Assembly (NCBI GenBank): GCA_937973555.1
Contig: CALJKL010000073.1
Coordinates: 1-28,561, forward strand
Length of the DNA stretch: 28,561 bases
From: an uncultured Flavobacteriales bacterium
GTDB lineage: Bacteria > Bacteroidota > Bacteroidia > Flavobacteriales > Weeksellaceae
Direction: 5' to 3'
Shown piece by piece: positions 16,148 to 22,407 of this stretch. The position numbers and the translations under genes were made by a program. Each line of letters opens with the position of its first letter. Position 1 is the first letter of the stretch. Below the pieces are notes generated by a model. The model was not told the origin of the DNA. It was given only the letters and a program-made list of their open reading frames with translations, and did not search any database.

Positions 16148-16432
16148 CTATTCTTCATCCTCATACTGCTCCAGATAATACGCAAAAGTAAAACCTTCAA
16201 CTTCTTCTTCGGCATCTTCTAAGGTGGTTAAAAGGTCCTCAAAAATTTCCAATTGCTCTACATTCATGTTAACAAATTCCAGATGAAGTGGCATCGCCAG
16301 TCCACCGGAAATCACATCATAAAGCGCATCCAGATTATCCCCGAAATACTCCGGTAATTGTATTTTTTCTTTGAGTTGGGCATAGAAATCTTCGTAATCC
16401 CCGATTTCTAAAAAGTCTATATATATTTCCAT
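16148..16432 (-). CDS. Barstar-family ribonuclease inhibitor
   Basis: 94-residue acidic cytoplasmic protein, by family the tight-binding inhibitor of a barnase-type RNase. The segment LPEYFGDNLDALYDVISGG aligns without gaps to the barnase-binding helix and loop of barstar (LPEYYGENLDALWDCLTGW). Tyr29, Asn33, Asp35 and the key Asp39 fall at the same residue numbers; Trp38 is Tyr and Trp44 is Gly here. The start ATG 16432 is 3 nt after the ribonuclease stop, so translation is probably coupled and the inhibitor is made with its target. The tail (DAEEEVEGF...YEDEE) is acidic. This position makes it the immunity partner of the gene just upstream. Confidence 0.9.
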   Translation of the reverse strand: MEIYIDFLEIGDYEDFYAQLKEKIQLPEYFGDNLDALYDVISGGLAMPLHLEFVNMNVEQLEIFEDLLTTLEDAEEEVEGFTFAYYLEQYEDEE

Positions 16433-16435
16433 AGT

Positions 16436-16876
16436 TTATTTTGCTTGAAAGGTTTTGTAATGATCATGCGTCACAAAGATAAGTCCATCATTGCTGTACA
16501 CTACCCTATCTGCATTTCTGTTACCACAATTATAGTTAAGGTCTGCTTCATAATAAGTTCTCCCAGATTTTGTGGGCAAAGTTTGTTCTCTGTTGGTAAA
16601 AACATCTCCTCCAATAGCACGACCTGGAAGCACTTCACAAAGATTTCCTTTGCTGGGTTCCCAACCTTTACTTTTCGCTTCAGACTTGGTAATGTAGCAA
16701 TCTGGTAATTTACCTTGCTTTTTAAGGTATGGCACCACTACGTCTTCTTTCGTAAGTTCGTCAATATGGTTTGAAGTTACTTGGGAAACACAATGTTCTG
16801 CAAAAAAATTCAGGGTCAAGAAAACGCCCAAAAGTCCTACAAAAAAGAACAAGAGGTTTTTTATTTTTGTGTTCAT
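16436..16876 (-). CDS. Barnase-type secreted/membrane-anchored guanyl-specific ribonuclease
   Basis: 146 residues: a hydrophobic N-terminus (7-25), either a signal peptide or an uncleaved anchor, then a barnase (microbial RNase N1/T1 superfamily) domain. All catalytic residues of barnase are present: Lys64 (barnase K27) in YITKSEA, Glu110 (E73) in YYEADLNY, Arg120 and Arg124 (R83, R87) in NRNADR, and His139 (H102) in HDHYKTF. Unlike barnase it has Cys60, Cys80 and Cys117 (plus Cys29), which suggests a disulfide outside the cytoplasm. Such enzymes cut RNA after guanosine. It follows nadE by 10 nt and precedes the barstar gene by 3 nt. The target could be extracellular RNA scavenging or competition; the sequence does not decide. 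Confidence 0.92.
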   Translation of the reverse strand: MNTKIKNLLFFFVGLLGVFLTLNFFAEHCVSQVTSNHIDELTKEDVVVPYLKKQGKLPDCYITKSEAKSKGWEPSKGNLCEVLPGRAIGGDVFTNREQTLPTKSGRTYYEADLNYNCGNRNADRVVYSNDGLIFVTHDHYKTFQAK

Positions 16877-16886
16877 ATTTTTTTAT

Positions 16887-17678
16887 TTAATTTCTCCACT
16901 CCTCAGGGATATCACACACCGGGATAGGATTTATTTTGTGTTGAGCCGCTTTGTTCATTCGGGCAAAGATATGGTAGACTTCCAAATCTCTTCCGCTATA
17001 GTCAGCTTCAGTTTTGGTGCCCCACTCTTTTTGTATTTTTTCCAGTTCAGGATAAGTAGCCCCTATCTGGTCTTCATCAGTACTTTCTTTGTCCCAAAGT
17101 CCGTCTGTAGGCACCGCTTTTTGGATGCTTTCTATAATGTTTAATTCTTTGGCTAAAGCATACACTTCGGTTTTATAGAGGTCTGCAATGGGCGAAAGGT
17201 CTACGCCACCATCTCCATATTTGGTGTAAAAGCCTATCCCAAAATCTTCTACTTTATTTCCGGTGCCACAAACTAATAAACCATGCAACTGTCCAAAATA
17301 ATACAACGTCAACATCCTGAAACGTGATCTGGTATTGGCCAAAGCCAAGTTGTTGCTCCATCTTCCTTCTACATGATCATGCACCACTCCTTCGAAACTT
17401 TCGAAAATTGGCGTTAGATTAATACTTTTTCCTTGGACATTAGAAAACTTCTTTTTGAGGTCTTCTATATGATCTTGGGCACGGTTCACTTGATCCGGCT
17501 TTTGGCGGATGGGCATTTCCAAAACCAAAACCTCTAGACCCGTCATGGCACACAAGGTAGAAACCACTGCAGAATCTATCCCTCCGGACACCCCTACCAC
17601 ATAGCCTTTTACACCTGCTTTAGTGGCATAATCTTTCAACCAATGAACAATATGGTCTATCACTTTTTGTGTCTGCAT
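16887..17678 (-). CDS. nadE: NH3-dependent NAD+ synthetase
   Basis: Amidates deamido-NAD to NAD+, the last step of NAD synthesis, in the cytoplasm. 263 residues with the ATP-pyrophosphatase P-loop SGGIDS (31-36), the CGTGNKVEDFGIGFYTKYGDGGVD substrate/ATP region and the YxLEKIQ C-terminal part. No glutaminase domain is present, so ammonia is the likely nitrogen donor. I start it at ATG 17678 (MQTQKVIDHI); the frame stays open further upstream to 17840 but that extension runs back through the gldB coding region and has no family character. It is divergent from gldB with 40 bp between starts, an arrangement known to me from other gliding flavobacteria, and leads the ribonuclease-barstar pair. 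Confidence 0.95.
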   Translation of the reverse strand: MQTQKVIDHIVHWLKDYATKAGVKGYVVGVSGGIDSAVVSTLCAMTGLEVLVLEMPIRQKPDQVNRAQDHIEDLKKKFSNVQGKSINLTPIFESFEGVVHDHVEGRWSNNLALANTRSRFRMLTLYYFGQLHGLLVCGTGNKVEDFGIGFYTKYGDGGVDLSPIADLYKTEVYALAKELNIIESIQKAVPTDGLWDKESTDEDQIGATYPELEKIQKEWGTKTEADYSGRDLEVYHIFARMNKAAQHKINPIPVCDIPEEWRN

Positions 17679-17694
17679 TTTTATTGTATTTTTG
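17666..17694 (+). promoter_or_regulatory. Promoter of gldB (full Bacteroidota consensus)
   Basis: TTTG (17666-17669), 17 bases, then TATTTTTG (17687-17694) matches TTTG-N17-TAnnTTTG exactly. The ATG at 17719 follows 24 nt later. The -33 element lies inside the first codons of the divergent nadE gene. Confidence 0.75.
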
Positions 17695-17718
17695 TAATCT
17701 AAAACCGATGTAAAAATA

Positions 17719-18699
17719 ATGAAGTTTTTTAGATTATTCCTGATTTTTTTAATGGTTTCCTTCACCTTCATTTCCTGCAAAAAAGAAGCAGAAAGCAGGT
17801 GGAATATCGAAATAAAGCAAACTGAAATGGTAAAAATCACTGATATATCTGCTGAATTTTACAATGACAAAGTCCCTTTTCAGGATTTTAAAGATAAATT
17901 TGGATTTTTCTTAAGCCCTCAAGTGCCGGATGCCACTTATGAAAGAAAGAGGAACAATGCTTTGGAAAAAAGAATTTATAAGAGTGCTCTTTCGCTGAAT
18001 AAACTTCCACAATTAGAAAAAGATTTAGCCGGACTTTTTGCGCATATCAAATTCTATTTCCCAAAATTTCAACAGCCCAAAGTATATGTATTTTCATCGG
18101 CTACAGAATTGTATGAAGAGCCTATCCTTTATCTTCCGGAGCAGAAACTGCTCTTTATAGACCTTTCGGCTTTTATGGGAGAAAAATCTGAATTTTACGA
18201 AGGCATAGACACTTATTTAAGGAGAGAAATGAATCCACAAAACGTGGTCACTAGAGTTGGTGAAACCATAGCAGGAGATTACGTTCCGGCTACGCCAGAC
18301 CATCAGAAATTTCTGGATAAGATGATTAATTTGGGCAAACTGCTCACTTTGCAAGACGCCTTTTTACCGGAAGCAAAAGACCAATACAAAATAGGATATT
18401 CTAATCAGCAACAGTCTTGGGCCATTTCCAATGAAGAAAATATTTACAACTATTTTGTAGAAAACGATATATTATTCAGTGATGATAATGGATTAGAAGA
18501 AAGGTTCCTAAACAAAGGCCCTTTCTCAAAATTCTACACAGAAATAGACCAAAAATCCGCTCCCAAAACAGGCGCTTTTATCGGGTGGATGATGTGTAGA
18601 AAATACCTGGAAGAACATCCTGAAGTTTCTCTTCAGAAATTCCTGCAATTGCCCGCTACAGAAATATTTAACAACAGTCATTATAAACCTAATAAATAA
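17719..18699 (+). CDS. gldB: Gliding motility lipoprotein GldB
   Basis: 326-residue lipoprotein: signal peptide with lipobox FISC (Cys20), then a soluble domain anchored in the cell envelope. Sequence features of GldB seen here are the N-terminal VKITDISAEFYN/DFKDKFGFFLSP stretch, the KVYVFSSATELYEEPILYLPEQKLLFIDLSAFMGE core, and the C-terminal GAFIGWMMCRKYLEEHPEVSLQKFLQLPATEIFNNSHYKP. GldB is required for gliding in Flavobacterium johnsoniae and belongs to the set of Gld proteins that act with the T9SS; its biochemical role is not settled. gldC follows after 78 nt, as in other flavobacteria. Many species of this group keep gld genes while being non-motile, so motility cannot be inferred. Confidence 0.94.
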   Translation: MKFFRLFLIFLMVSFTFISCKKEAESRWNIEIKQTEMVKITDISAEFYNDKVPFQDFKDKFGFFLSPQVPDATYERKRNNALEKRIYKSALSLNKLPQLEKDLAGLFAHIKFYFPKFQQPKVYVFSSATELYEEPILYLPEQKLLFIDLSAFMGEKSEFYEGIDTYLRREMNPQNVVTRVGETIAGDYVPATPDHQKFLDKMINLGKLLTLQDAFLPEAKDQYKIGYSNQQQSWAISNEENIYNYFVENDILFSDDNGLEERFLNKGPFSKFYTEIDQKSAPKTGAFIGWMMCRKYLEEHPEVSLQKFLQLPATEIFNNSHYKPNK

Positions 18700-18731
18700 T
18701 CCGCTAAACTGCTAAAAAGGCAAAATAGTAA
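18700..18731 (+). repeat. 8-bp-periodic spacer after gldB
   Basis: Directly after the gldB TAA stop come four 8-base words ending in AA (TCCGCTAA, ACTGCTAA, AAAGGCAA, AATAGTAA). The TAA triplet of the true stop thus recurs at 8-nt intervals (18705, 18713, 18729). Confidence 0.45.
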
Positions 18732-18733
18732 AG

Positions 18734-18760
18734 TTGCTTTTTATCCTTTTAGCAAATTTG
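18734..18760 (+). promoter_or_regulatory. Possible promoter of gldC
   Basis: TTG (18734-18736), 16 bases, then CAAATTTG (18753-18760), one base off TAnnTTTG, 17 nt before ATG 18778. It would allow gldC expression independent of gldB. The match is weak. Confidence 0.35.
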
Positions 18761-18777
18761 CGATTCTTAAAAAAAAT

Positions 18778-19101
18778 ATGAGACAGACACAGATAACGGT
18801 AAACGTAGAATTAGACGATAACCATGTACCAGAAAAAATCACTTGGAATGCCCAAGATGGTGGAGTAGAAAATCAAGAAACCAAAGCCACTATGATTTCC
18901 GTTTGGGACGATAAAACCAAAGAAGCGCTTAGAATAGACCTTTGGACCAAAGACATGCCGGTAGACCAAATGAAGATATTCCTTCATCAAATTTTTATAT
19001 CTTTAGGACACACATACCAAAGGGCAACCGGCGAGGATGATGTAGCAGACAAAATCCAAGAATTTGCAGAGGATTTTGCGTTCTTGAGTAAGATAAAATA
19101 A
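18778..19101 (+). CDS. gldC: Gliding motility protein GldC
   Basis: 107-residue soluble protein without a signal peptide. Characteristic GldC segments are TQITVNVELDDNHVPEKITWNAQDGG, a central KATMISVWDDKTKEALRIDLWTKDMPVDQMK and the C-terminal HTYQRATGEDDVADKIQEFAEDFA. In F. johnsoniae gldC mutants show reduced colony spreading, so it assists rather than being essential; its molecular role is unknown. It lies after gldB in the same orientation. Its stop codon is followed immediately by an 8-bp periodic repeat that bounds the next gene. Confidence 0.93.
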   Translation: MRQTQITVNVELDDNHVPEKITWNAQDGGVENQETKATMISVWDDKTKEALRIDLWTKDMPVDQMKIFLHQIFISLGHTYQRATGEDDVADKIQEFAEDFAFLSKIK

Positions 19102-19133
19102 TGTGGCAATTTGTTAATGTGATAATTAGATAA
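19102..19133 (-). repeat. Left 8-bp-periodic array flanking the four-helix-bundle gene
   Basis: Read on the minus strand the segment splits into four 8-base words, TTATCTAA, TTATCACA, TTAACAAA and TTGCCACA. It begins at the base after the gldC stop. Bases 19112-19126 are the exact reverse complement of 19527-19541 in the right array. Confidence 0.65.
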
Positions 19134-19171
19134 TTTATTTAAATTAGTTTTCACATTAATAAAACCACAAG

Positions 19172-19519
19172 ATGAAAACAAACATAATTTTAGAAAAATC
19201 TTTTCGGTTTGCTTTAGATATTATTGAATATTGTGAAAAACTAGAAATTTCAAAAAAATTTGTCATTGCTAACCAACTTTTAAAATCCGGAACTTCTATT
19301 GGAGCCAATATTAGAGAAGCCCAAAATTCTGAAAGTAAAAATGACTTTATCCATAAGTTTAAAATTGCTGCTAAAGAAATAGAAGAAACAGGTTATTGGT
19401 TATTACTTTGTAAATTTTCAAAATCATATCCTGATTGCAATAATTTAATTTTAGACCTAAAAGAAATTGAAAATATTACCAATAAAATAATAATTACTTC
19501 TAAAACAAGAAAAGAATAA
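19172..19519 (+). CDS. Four-helix-bundle protein (S23/IVP family)
   Basis: 115-residue all-helical protein of the family first described from intervening sequences of 23S rRNA genes (ILEKSFRFALDIIEYCEKL; then the conserved QLLKSGTSIGANIREAQNSESKNDFIHKFKIAAKEIEETGYWLLL). Here it is not inside an rRNA gene but between gldC and a transsulfuration gene. By my count its G+C is about 24 percent (82 of 348 bases), well below the flanking genes. Both flanks are 8-bp periodic arrays in inverted orientation (19102-19133 and 19520-19559), containing a 15-bp perfect inverted repeat. This suggests it arrived or moves as a unit, although no transposase is present. Function unknown; family members form pentamers in structures I recall. 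Confidence 0.85.
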   Translation: MKTNIILEKSFRFALDIIEYCEKLEISKKFVIANQLLKSGTSIGANIREAQNSESKNDFIHKFKIAAKEIEETGYWLLLCKFSKSYPDCNNLILDLKEIENITNKIIITSKTRKE

Positions 19520-19559
19520 TTAACTCATTATCACATTAACAGATTATCTTATTAAAAAA
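19520..19559 (+). repeat. Right 8-bp-periodic array flanking the four-helix-bundle gene
   Basis: Five 8-base words of form TTAnnnnA (TTAACTCA, TTATCACA, TTAACAGA, TTATCTTA, TTAAAAAA) fill the spacer from the stop codon to one base before the next ATG (19561). They are inverted relative to the left array. Confidence 0.7.
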
Positions 19560-19560
19560 T

Positions 19561-20700
19561 ATGAAATTCAATACCAAAGTAATCCACGGAAACCAACATC
19601 ACGAAAAAGTGACAGGTTCTGTTAACGTTCCGGTTTTTTTAACCTCTACTTTTGCACAGTCTTCACCGGGGCAACACTCGGGATACGAATATTCCAGAGC
19701 GGCCAACCCTACCAGACAGGCTTTAGAAGATGCTTTGGCCTCTATAGAAAACGGTGCCAGAGGTTTGGCGTTCGGTTCTGGCTTGGCGGCCATAGACTGT
19801 GTGTTAAAGCTTTTGAATCCTGGCGACGAAGTAATCGCTTGTGACGATTTATACGGAGGAAGCTACAGAATGTTTACCAGACTTTTCGAGAAATACCAAT
19901 TGAAATTTCACTTTGTAAATCTGGAGAATCCAGAAAACATTTTACTCTTCATCAACGAGAAAACCAAATTGGTTTGGCTAGAAACCCCTACCAATCCATT
20001 GATGAAACTGGTAGACATCCAAAAAGTGGCAGAGCTTATTAAGGGTAAAGACATTCTTTTAGCAGTAGACAATACCTTCGCTACCCCATACATCCAGACG
20101 CCTTTGGATTTGGGCGCCGATATCGTGATGCATTCTGCTACCAAATATTTGGGAGGACATTCTGATGTGATTGCAGGAGCATTGATTGCCAAAACTGCTG
20201 AACTGGGAGAAAAACTACACTTTATACAGTTTGCCAGCGGAGGAATCCTTGGACCTCATGATTCTTATTTGGTATTGAGGGGCATCAAAACTTTGGCGCT
20301 TCGCGTACAAAGGCATTCTGAAAACGGACAAAAAATTGCCGAATATTTGGTAAACCATCCTAAAGTAGACCAGGTATTTTATCCTAATTTAGCCAACAAT
20401 CCTCAACGAGAATTGGCCAAAAAGCAGATGAAGACTTTTGGAGGAATGATTTCTTTCACCTTCAAATCAGGCAAAAAAGAAGACTCCGTGAAATTTTTAG
20501 AAAATCTGAAAGTTTTCACCTTGGCAGAAAGTTTGGGTGGTGTAGAATCTTTAGCCAACCATCCTGCTTTGATGACTCATGCATCTATTCCGGCTGAAAA
20601 ACGTGCAGAACTTGGTATTACCGATGATTTGGTAAGGTTAAGTTGTGGCATTGAAGATGTGGAAGACCTAATAGCAGATATAGAACAGGCTTTTAATTAA
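19561..20700 (+). CDS. Cystathionine gamma-synthase/gamma-lyase family PLP enzyme (MetB-like)
   Basis: 379-residue cytoplasmic Cys/Met-metabolism enzyme. The Schiff-base lysine is Lys195 in HSATKYLGGHSDVIAG. Asp170 (AVDNTFATPY) contacts the pyridine nitrogen, YEYSRAANPTR (43-52 region) contacts the neighbouring subunit's cofactor, and SLGGVESLANHPALMTH plus RLSCGIEDVEDL close the active site. Length matches the family. Gamma-synthase (methionine synthesis) and gamma-lyase (reverse transsulfuration) cannot be separated with confidence by eye. The GNAT gene begins 8 nt after its stop, suggesting co-transcription. The ATG is preceded by the right array of the four-helix-bundle unit, which may have displaced the original promoter region. 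Confidence 0.9.
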   Translation: MKFNTKVIHGNQHHEKVTGSVNVPVFLTSTFAQSSPGQHSGYEYSRAANPTRQALEDALASIENGARGLAFGSGLAAIDCVLKLLNPGDEVIACDDLYGGSYRMFTRLFEKYQLKFHFVNLENPENILLFINEKTKLVWLETPTNPLMKLVDIQKVAELIKGKDILLAVDNTFATPYIQTPLDLGADIVMHSATKYLGGHSDVIAGALIAKTAELGEKLHFIQFASGGILGPHDSYLVLRGIKTLALRVQRHSENGQKIAEYLVNHPKVDQVFYPNLANNPQRELAKKQMKTFGGMISFTFKSGKKEDSVKFLENLKVFTLAESLGGVESLANHPALMTHASIPAEKRAELGITDDLVRLSCGIEDVEDLIADIEQAFN

Positions 20701-20708
20701 TATTGATA

Positions 20709-21158
20709 ATGACCAGAAAAGCAACTTTGGGAGATTTGCCTCAATTGGCAGAATTATTTGACCAATACAGAATTTTTTATCACAAAGAAAGTGATGTAAG
20801 AGCAGCAGAAAATTTCCTGAAAGAAAGAATGGAAAAAGGAGAATCTGAAATTTTTGTTTCAGAAGAAAATGGAATTTTAACGGGCTTTACTCAACTATAC
20901 CCTATTTTTTCTTCTACCAGAATGAAAAGATATTGGCTTTTGAACGATTTATTTGTCAACGCCCATCACAGAGGGAAAGGCCACTCCAAAGCATTGATAG
21001 AAAGTGCCAAAGAATTGTGCGTGGCCACTAATGCCTGTGGAATTTTATTGGAAACCGACAAGACCAACGCTATTGGCAATCAGCTCTATTCGAGTTGTGG
21101 GTTTGAGCTCTACAACCATGCCAATTTTTACGAATGGACCAATGATTTAGGAGTTTAG
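20709..21158 (+). CDS. GNAT family N-acetyltransferase
   Basis: 149-residue acetyl-CoA-dependent transferase. The fold is seen in RKATLGDLPQLAELF (beta1/alpha1), the IFVSEENGILTGFTQL strand pair, motif A LNDLFVNAHHRGKGHSKALIESA with the pyrophosphate-binding RGKGHS loop, and a C-terminal ETDKTNAIGNQLYSSCGFEL with the typical A..LY...GF pattern. I start it at ATG 20709 (MTRKATLG); a TTG two codons upstream is open but unneeded. It follows the MetB-like gene by 8 nt and is probably in one transcript. Substrate unknown. Confidence 0.9.
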   Translation: MTRKATLGDLPQLAELFDQYRIFYHKESDVRAAENFLKERMEKGESEIFVSEENGILTGFTQLYPIFSSTRMKRYWLLNDLFVNAHHRGKGHSKALIESAKELCVATNACGILLETDKTNAIGNQLYSSCGFELYNHANFYEWTNDLGV

Positions 21159-21283
21159 ATTTCGGATTTACGAAATAAAATCCGTCAATAATATTAGATT
21201 TTAAATCATAAATAATTAACCTGTCAGGCTGAGCCTGTCGAAGCCAAACATCGCAAATCATAAATCATAAATCGTAAATCAAT
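21159..21283. repeat. Composite spacer: 7-bp words at both ends around a REP-like palindrome
   Basis: After the GNAT stop come 7-base-spaced words (ATTTCGG, ATTTACG). Before the DinB-family ATG (21284) four words of form YAAATCR occupy 21254-21281. GATTTACGA on the left and TCGTAAATC (21272-21280) on the right are exact complements. In the middle, 21223-21241 holds CAGGCT-G-AGCCTG within TGTCAGGCTGAGCCTGTCGA, a palindrome I recall as a dispersed flavobacterial REP-like sequence. Confidence 0.6.
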
Positions 21284-21787
21284 ATGACTGAATTTCAAAA
21301 ATACATCCAAAGATATCTTGACCAGATTCCATCAGAAAACTGGATGGAAGAATTGGTGAATTCTGGTGCGGAAACCATACAGATTTATTCTGGTTTGAAT
21401 GACGAAAAAGCGCTTTTTGCATATGCAGAAGGAAAATGGACATTGAAGGAACTTTTGCTTCATTTGATTGATGCCGAAAAAATTTTCCAATACCGAGCCT
21501 TGCGTTTTGCCAGAAAAGACCAAACGGAACTTTCGGGATTTGATGAAGATTTTTTTGTGGCCCATTCTTATGCCAACGAAAGGACTTTGGTAAGTCTTTT
21601 AGAAGAATTCAGAACAACCCGTCAAATGTCTATTATTTTCTTTGAAAACCTGCAGAATGTATCCCTTGCCAATACCGGAAAAGCCAATGGCAATGAAATT
21701 TCGGTAGAAACATTAGGAAAACTCATTGCAGGACACAACTATCATCATTTGAAAATCATCGAAGAAAGGTATTTACCGAAAATGTAA
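21284..21787 (+). CDS. DinB family protein
   Basis: 167-residue four-helix bundle of the DinB/YfiT-like putative metalloenzyme superfamily. The likely metal ligands are His60 in KELLLHLIDAEKIF, and His151 and His155 in AGHNYHHLKIIEERYL. KWTLKELLLHLIDAEK and GHNYHHLKIIEERYL are the hallmark segments. These proteins include thiol-dependent transferases, but the substrate here is unknown. The ATG is only 2 nt after a run of TAAATCR heptads, leaving no Shine-Dalgarno. The next gene starts 9 nt after its stop in the same frame, so the two are tightly linked. Confidence 0.9.
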   Translation: MTEFQKYIQRYLDQIPSENWMEELVNSGAETIQIYSGLNDEKALFAYAEGKWTLKELLLHLIDAEKIFQYRALRFARKDQTELSGFDEDFFVAHSYANERTLVSLLEEFRTTRQMSIIFFENLQNVSLANTGKANGNEISVETLGKLIAGHNYHHLKIIEERYLPKM

Positions 21788-21796
21788 TTTGTTATT

Positions 21797-22345
21797 GTGG
21801 AAAAAGCACTCGAAATATTAAAAAACGGAGGAACTATCCTATATCCTACCGATACCATTTGGGGAATTGGCTGTGATGCCACCAATGTGGAAGCCATTCA
21901 AAAAATCTTTGACATCAAGAACAGAGAAAAGAACAAATCCATGATTATTTTGGTAGAATCTGAGCGCCGTTTGCAGGATTTGGTGGAGGTACCGGAGATG
22001 GCTTGGCAAATCATAGACCTTTCCGAAAAGCCTGTTACCATAGTGTATGAAAACCCAAAAAATCTACCCAAAGAACTTTTGGCAGAAGACGGTAGCATTG
22101 GCATAAGACTTGTGAAAGATGATTTTTGCAAAAAACTAATTGGCAAACTCAATAAGCCTTTGGTTTCTACTTCGGCGAATTTCAGTGGAGAAAAATCCCC
22201 ATTAAAATTCTCAGATATTTCACAAGACTTGGTGAATTTAGTAGATTATGCTGTAGAAGAAAACCGCGAAAAAGTTTCTAAATATTCCGGTTCCTCTGTC
22301 ATCAAAATCTGGAATGACGGAAGAGTAAAGGTTTTACGAGAATGA
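21797..22345 (+). CDS. tsaC: Threonylcarbamoyl-AMP synthase (TsaC/Sua5/YrdC family)
   Basis: 182-residue protein with the YrdC fold. It makes threonylcarbamoyl-AMP from threonine, bicarbonate and ATP for the t6A modification of tRNAs. Motifs: GGTILYPTDTIWGIGCDA (11-28), KNREKNKSMIILV (the KxR/S nucleotide site), GSIGIRLV and VSTSANFSGEKSPL. It lacks the C-terminal Sua5 domain, hence the short TsaC form. The start appears to be GTG 21797, since the preceding DinB-family stop is in the same frame 9 nt earlier and there is no ATG near the conserved N-terminus. Bacteroidota often carry a second YrdC paralogue, so its exact role is slightly uncertain. Confidence 0.87.
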   Translation: MEKALEILKNGGTILYPTDTIWGIGCDATNVEAIQKIFDIKNREKNKSMIILVESERRLQDLVEVPEMAWQIIDLSEKPVTIVYENPKNLPKELLAEDGSIGIRLVKDDFCKKLIGKLNKPLVSTSANFSGEKSPLKFSDISQDLVNLVDYAVEENREKVSKYSGSSVIKIWNDGRVKVLRE

Positions 22346-22346
22346 T

Positions 22347-22358
22347 CCTCAATTGAGG
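22347..22358. repeat. 12-bp palindrome downstream of tsaC
   Basis: CCTCAATTGAGG is its own complement and starts 2 nt after the tsaC stop. A short T-rich stretch follows (CATTACATTTTTC). It could be a weak terminator or an operator for the next promoter. Confidence 0.35.
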
Positions 22359-22382
22359 CATTACATTTTTCTAATTTAGTAT

Positions 22383-22390
22383 TATCTTTG
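22383..22390 (+). promoter_or_regulatory. -7 promoter element for the CCA-adding enzyme gene
   Basis: TATCTTTG matches TAnnTTTG exactly, 17 nt before ATG 22408. No matching TTTG is found at -33. Confidence 0.55.
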
Positions 22391-22407
22391 CAGCCTACAT
22401 TATATCA

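Noticed and set aside
17679..17840. 54-codon N-terminal extension of nadE
   Set aside because: It is the antisense of the gldB start and its promoter and has no family character; MQTQKVIDHI at 17678 matches NadE N-termini.
19102..19560. CRISPR array or classical insertion sequence around the four-helix-bundle gene
   Set aside because: Words are 8 bp with no 20-40 bp spacers, and there is no transposase; the inverted arrays are reported as an unusual unit instead.
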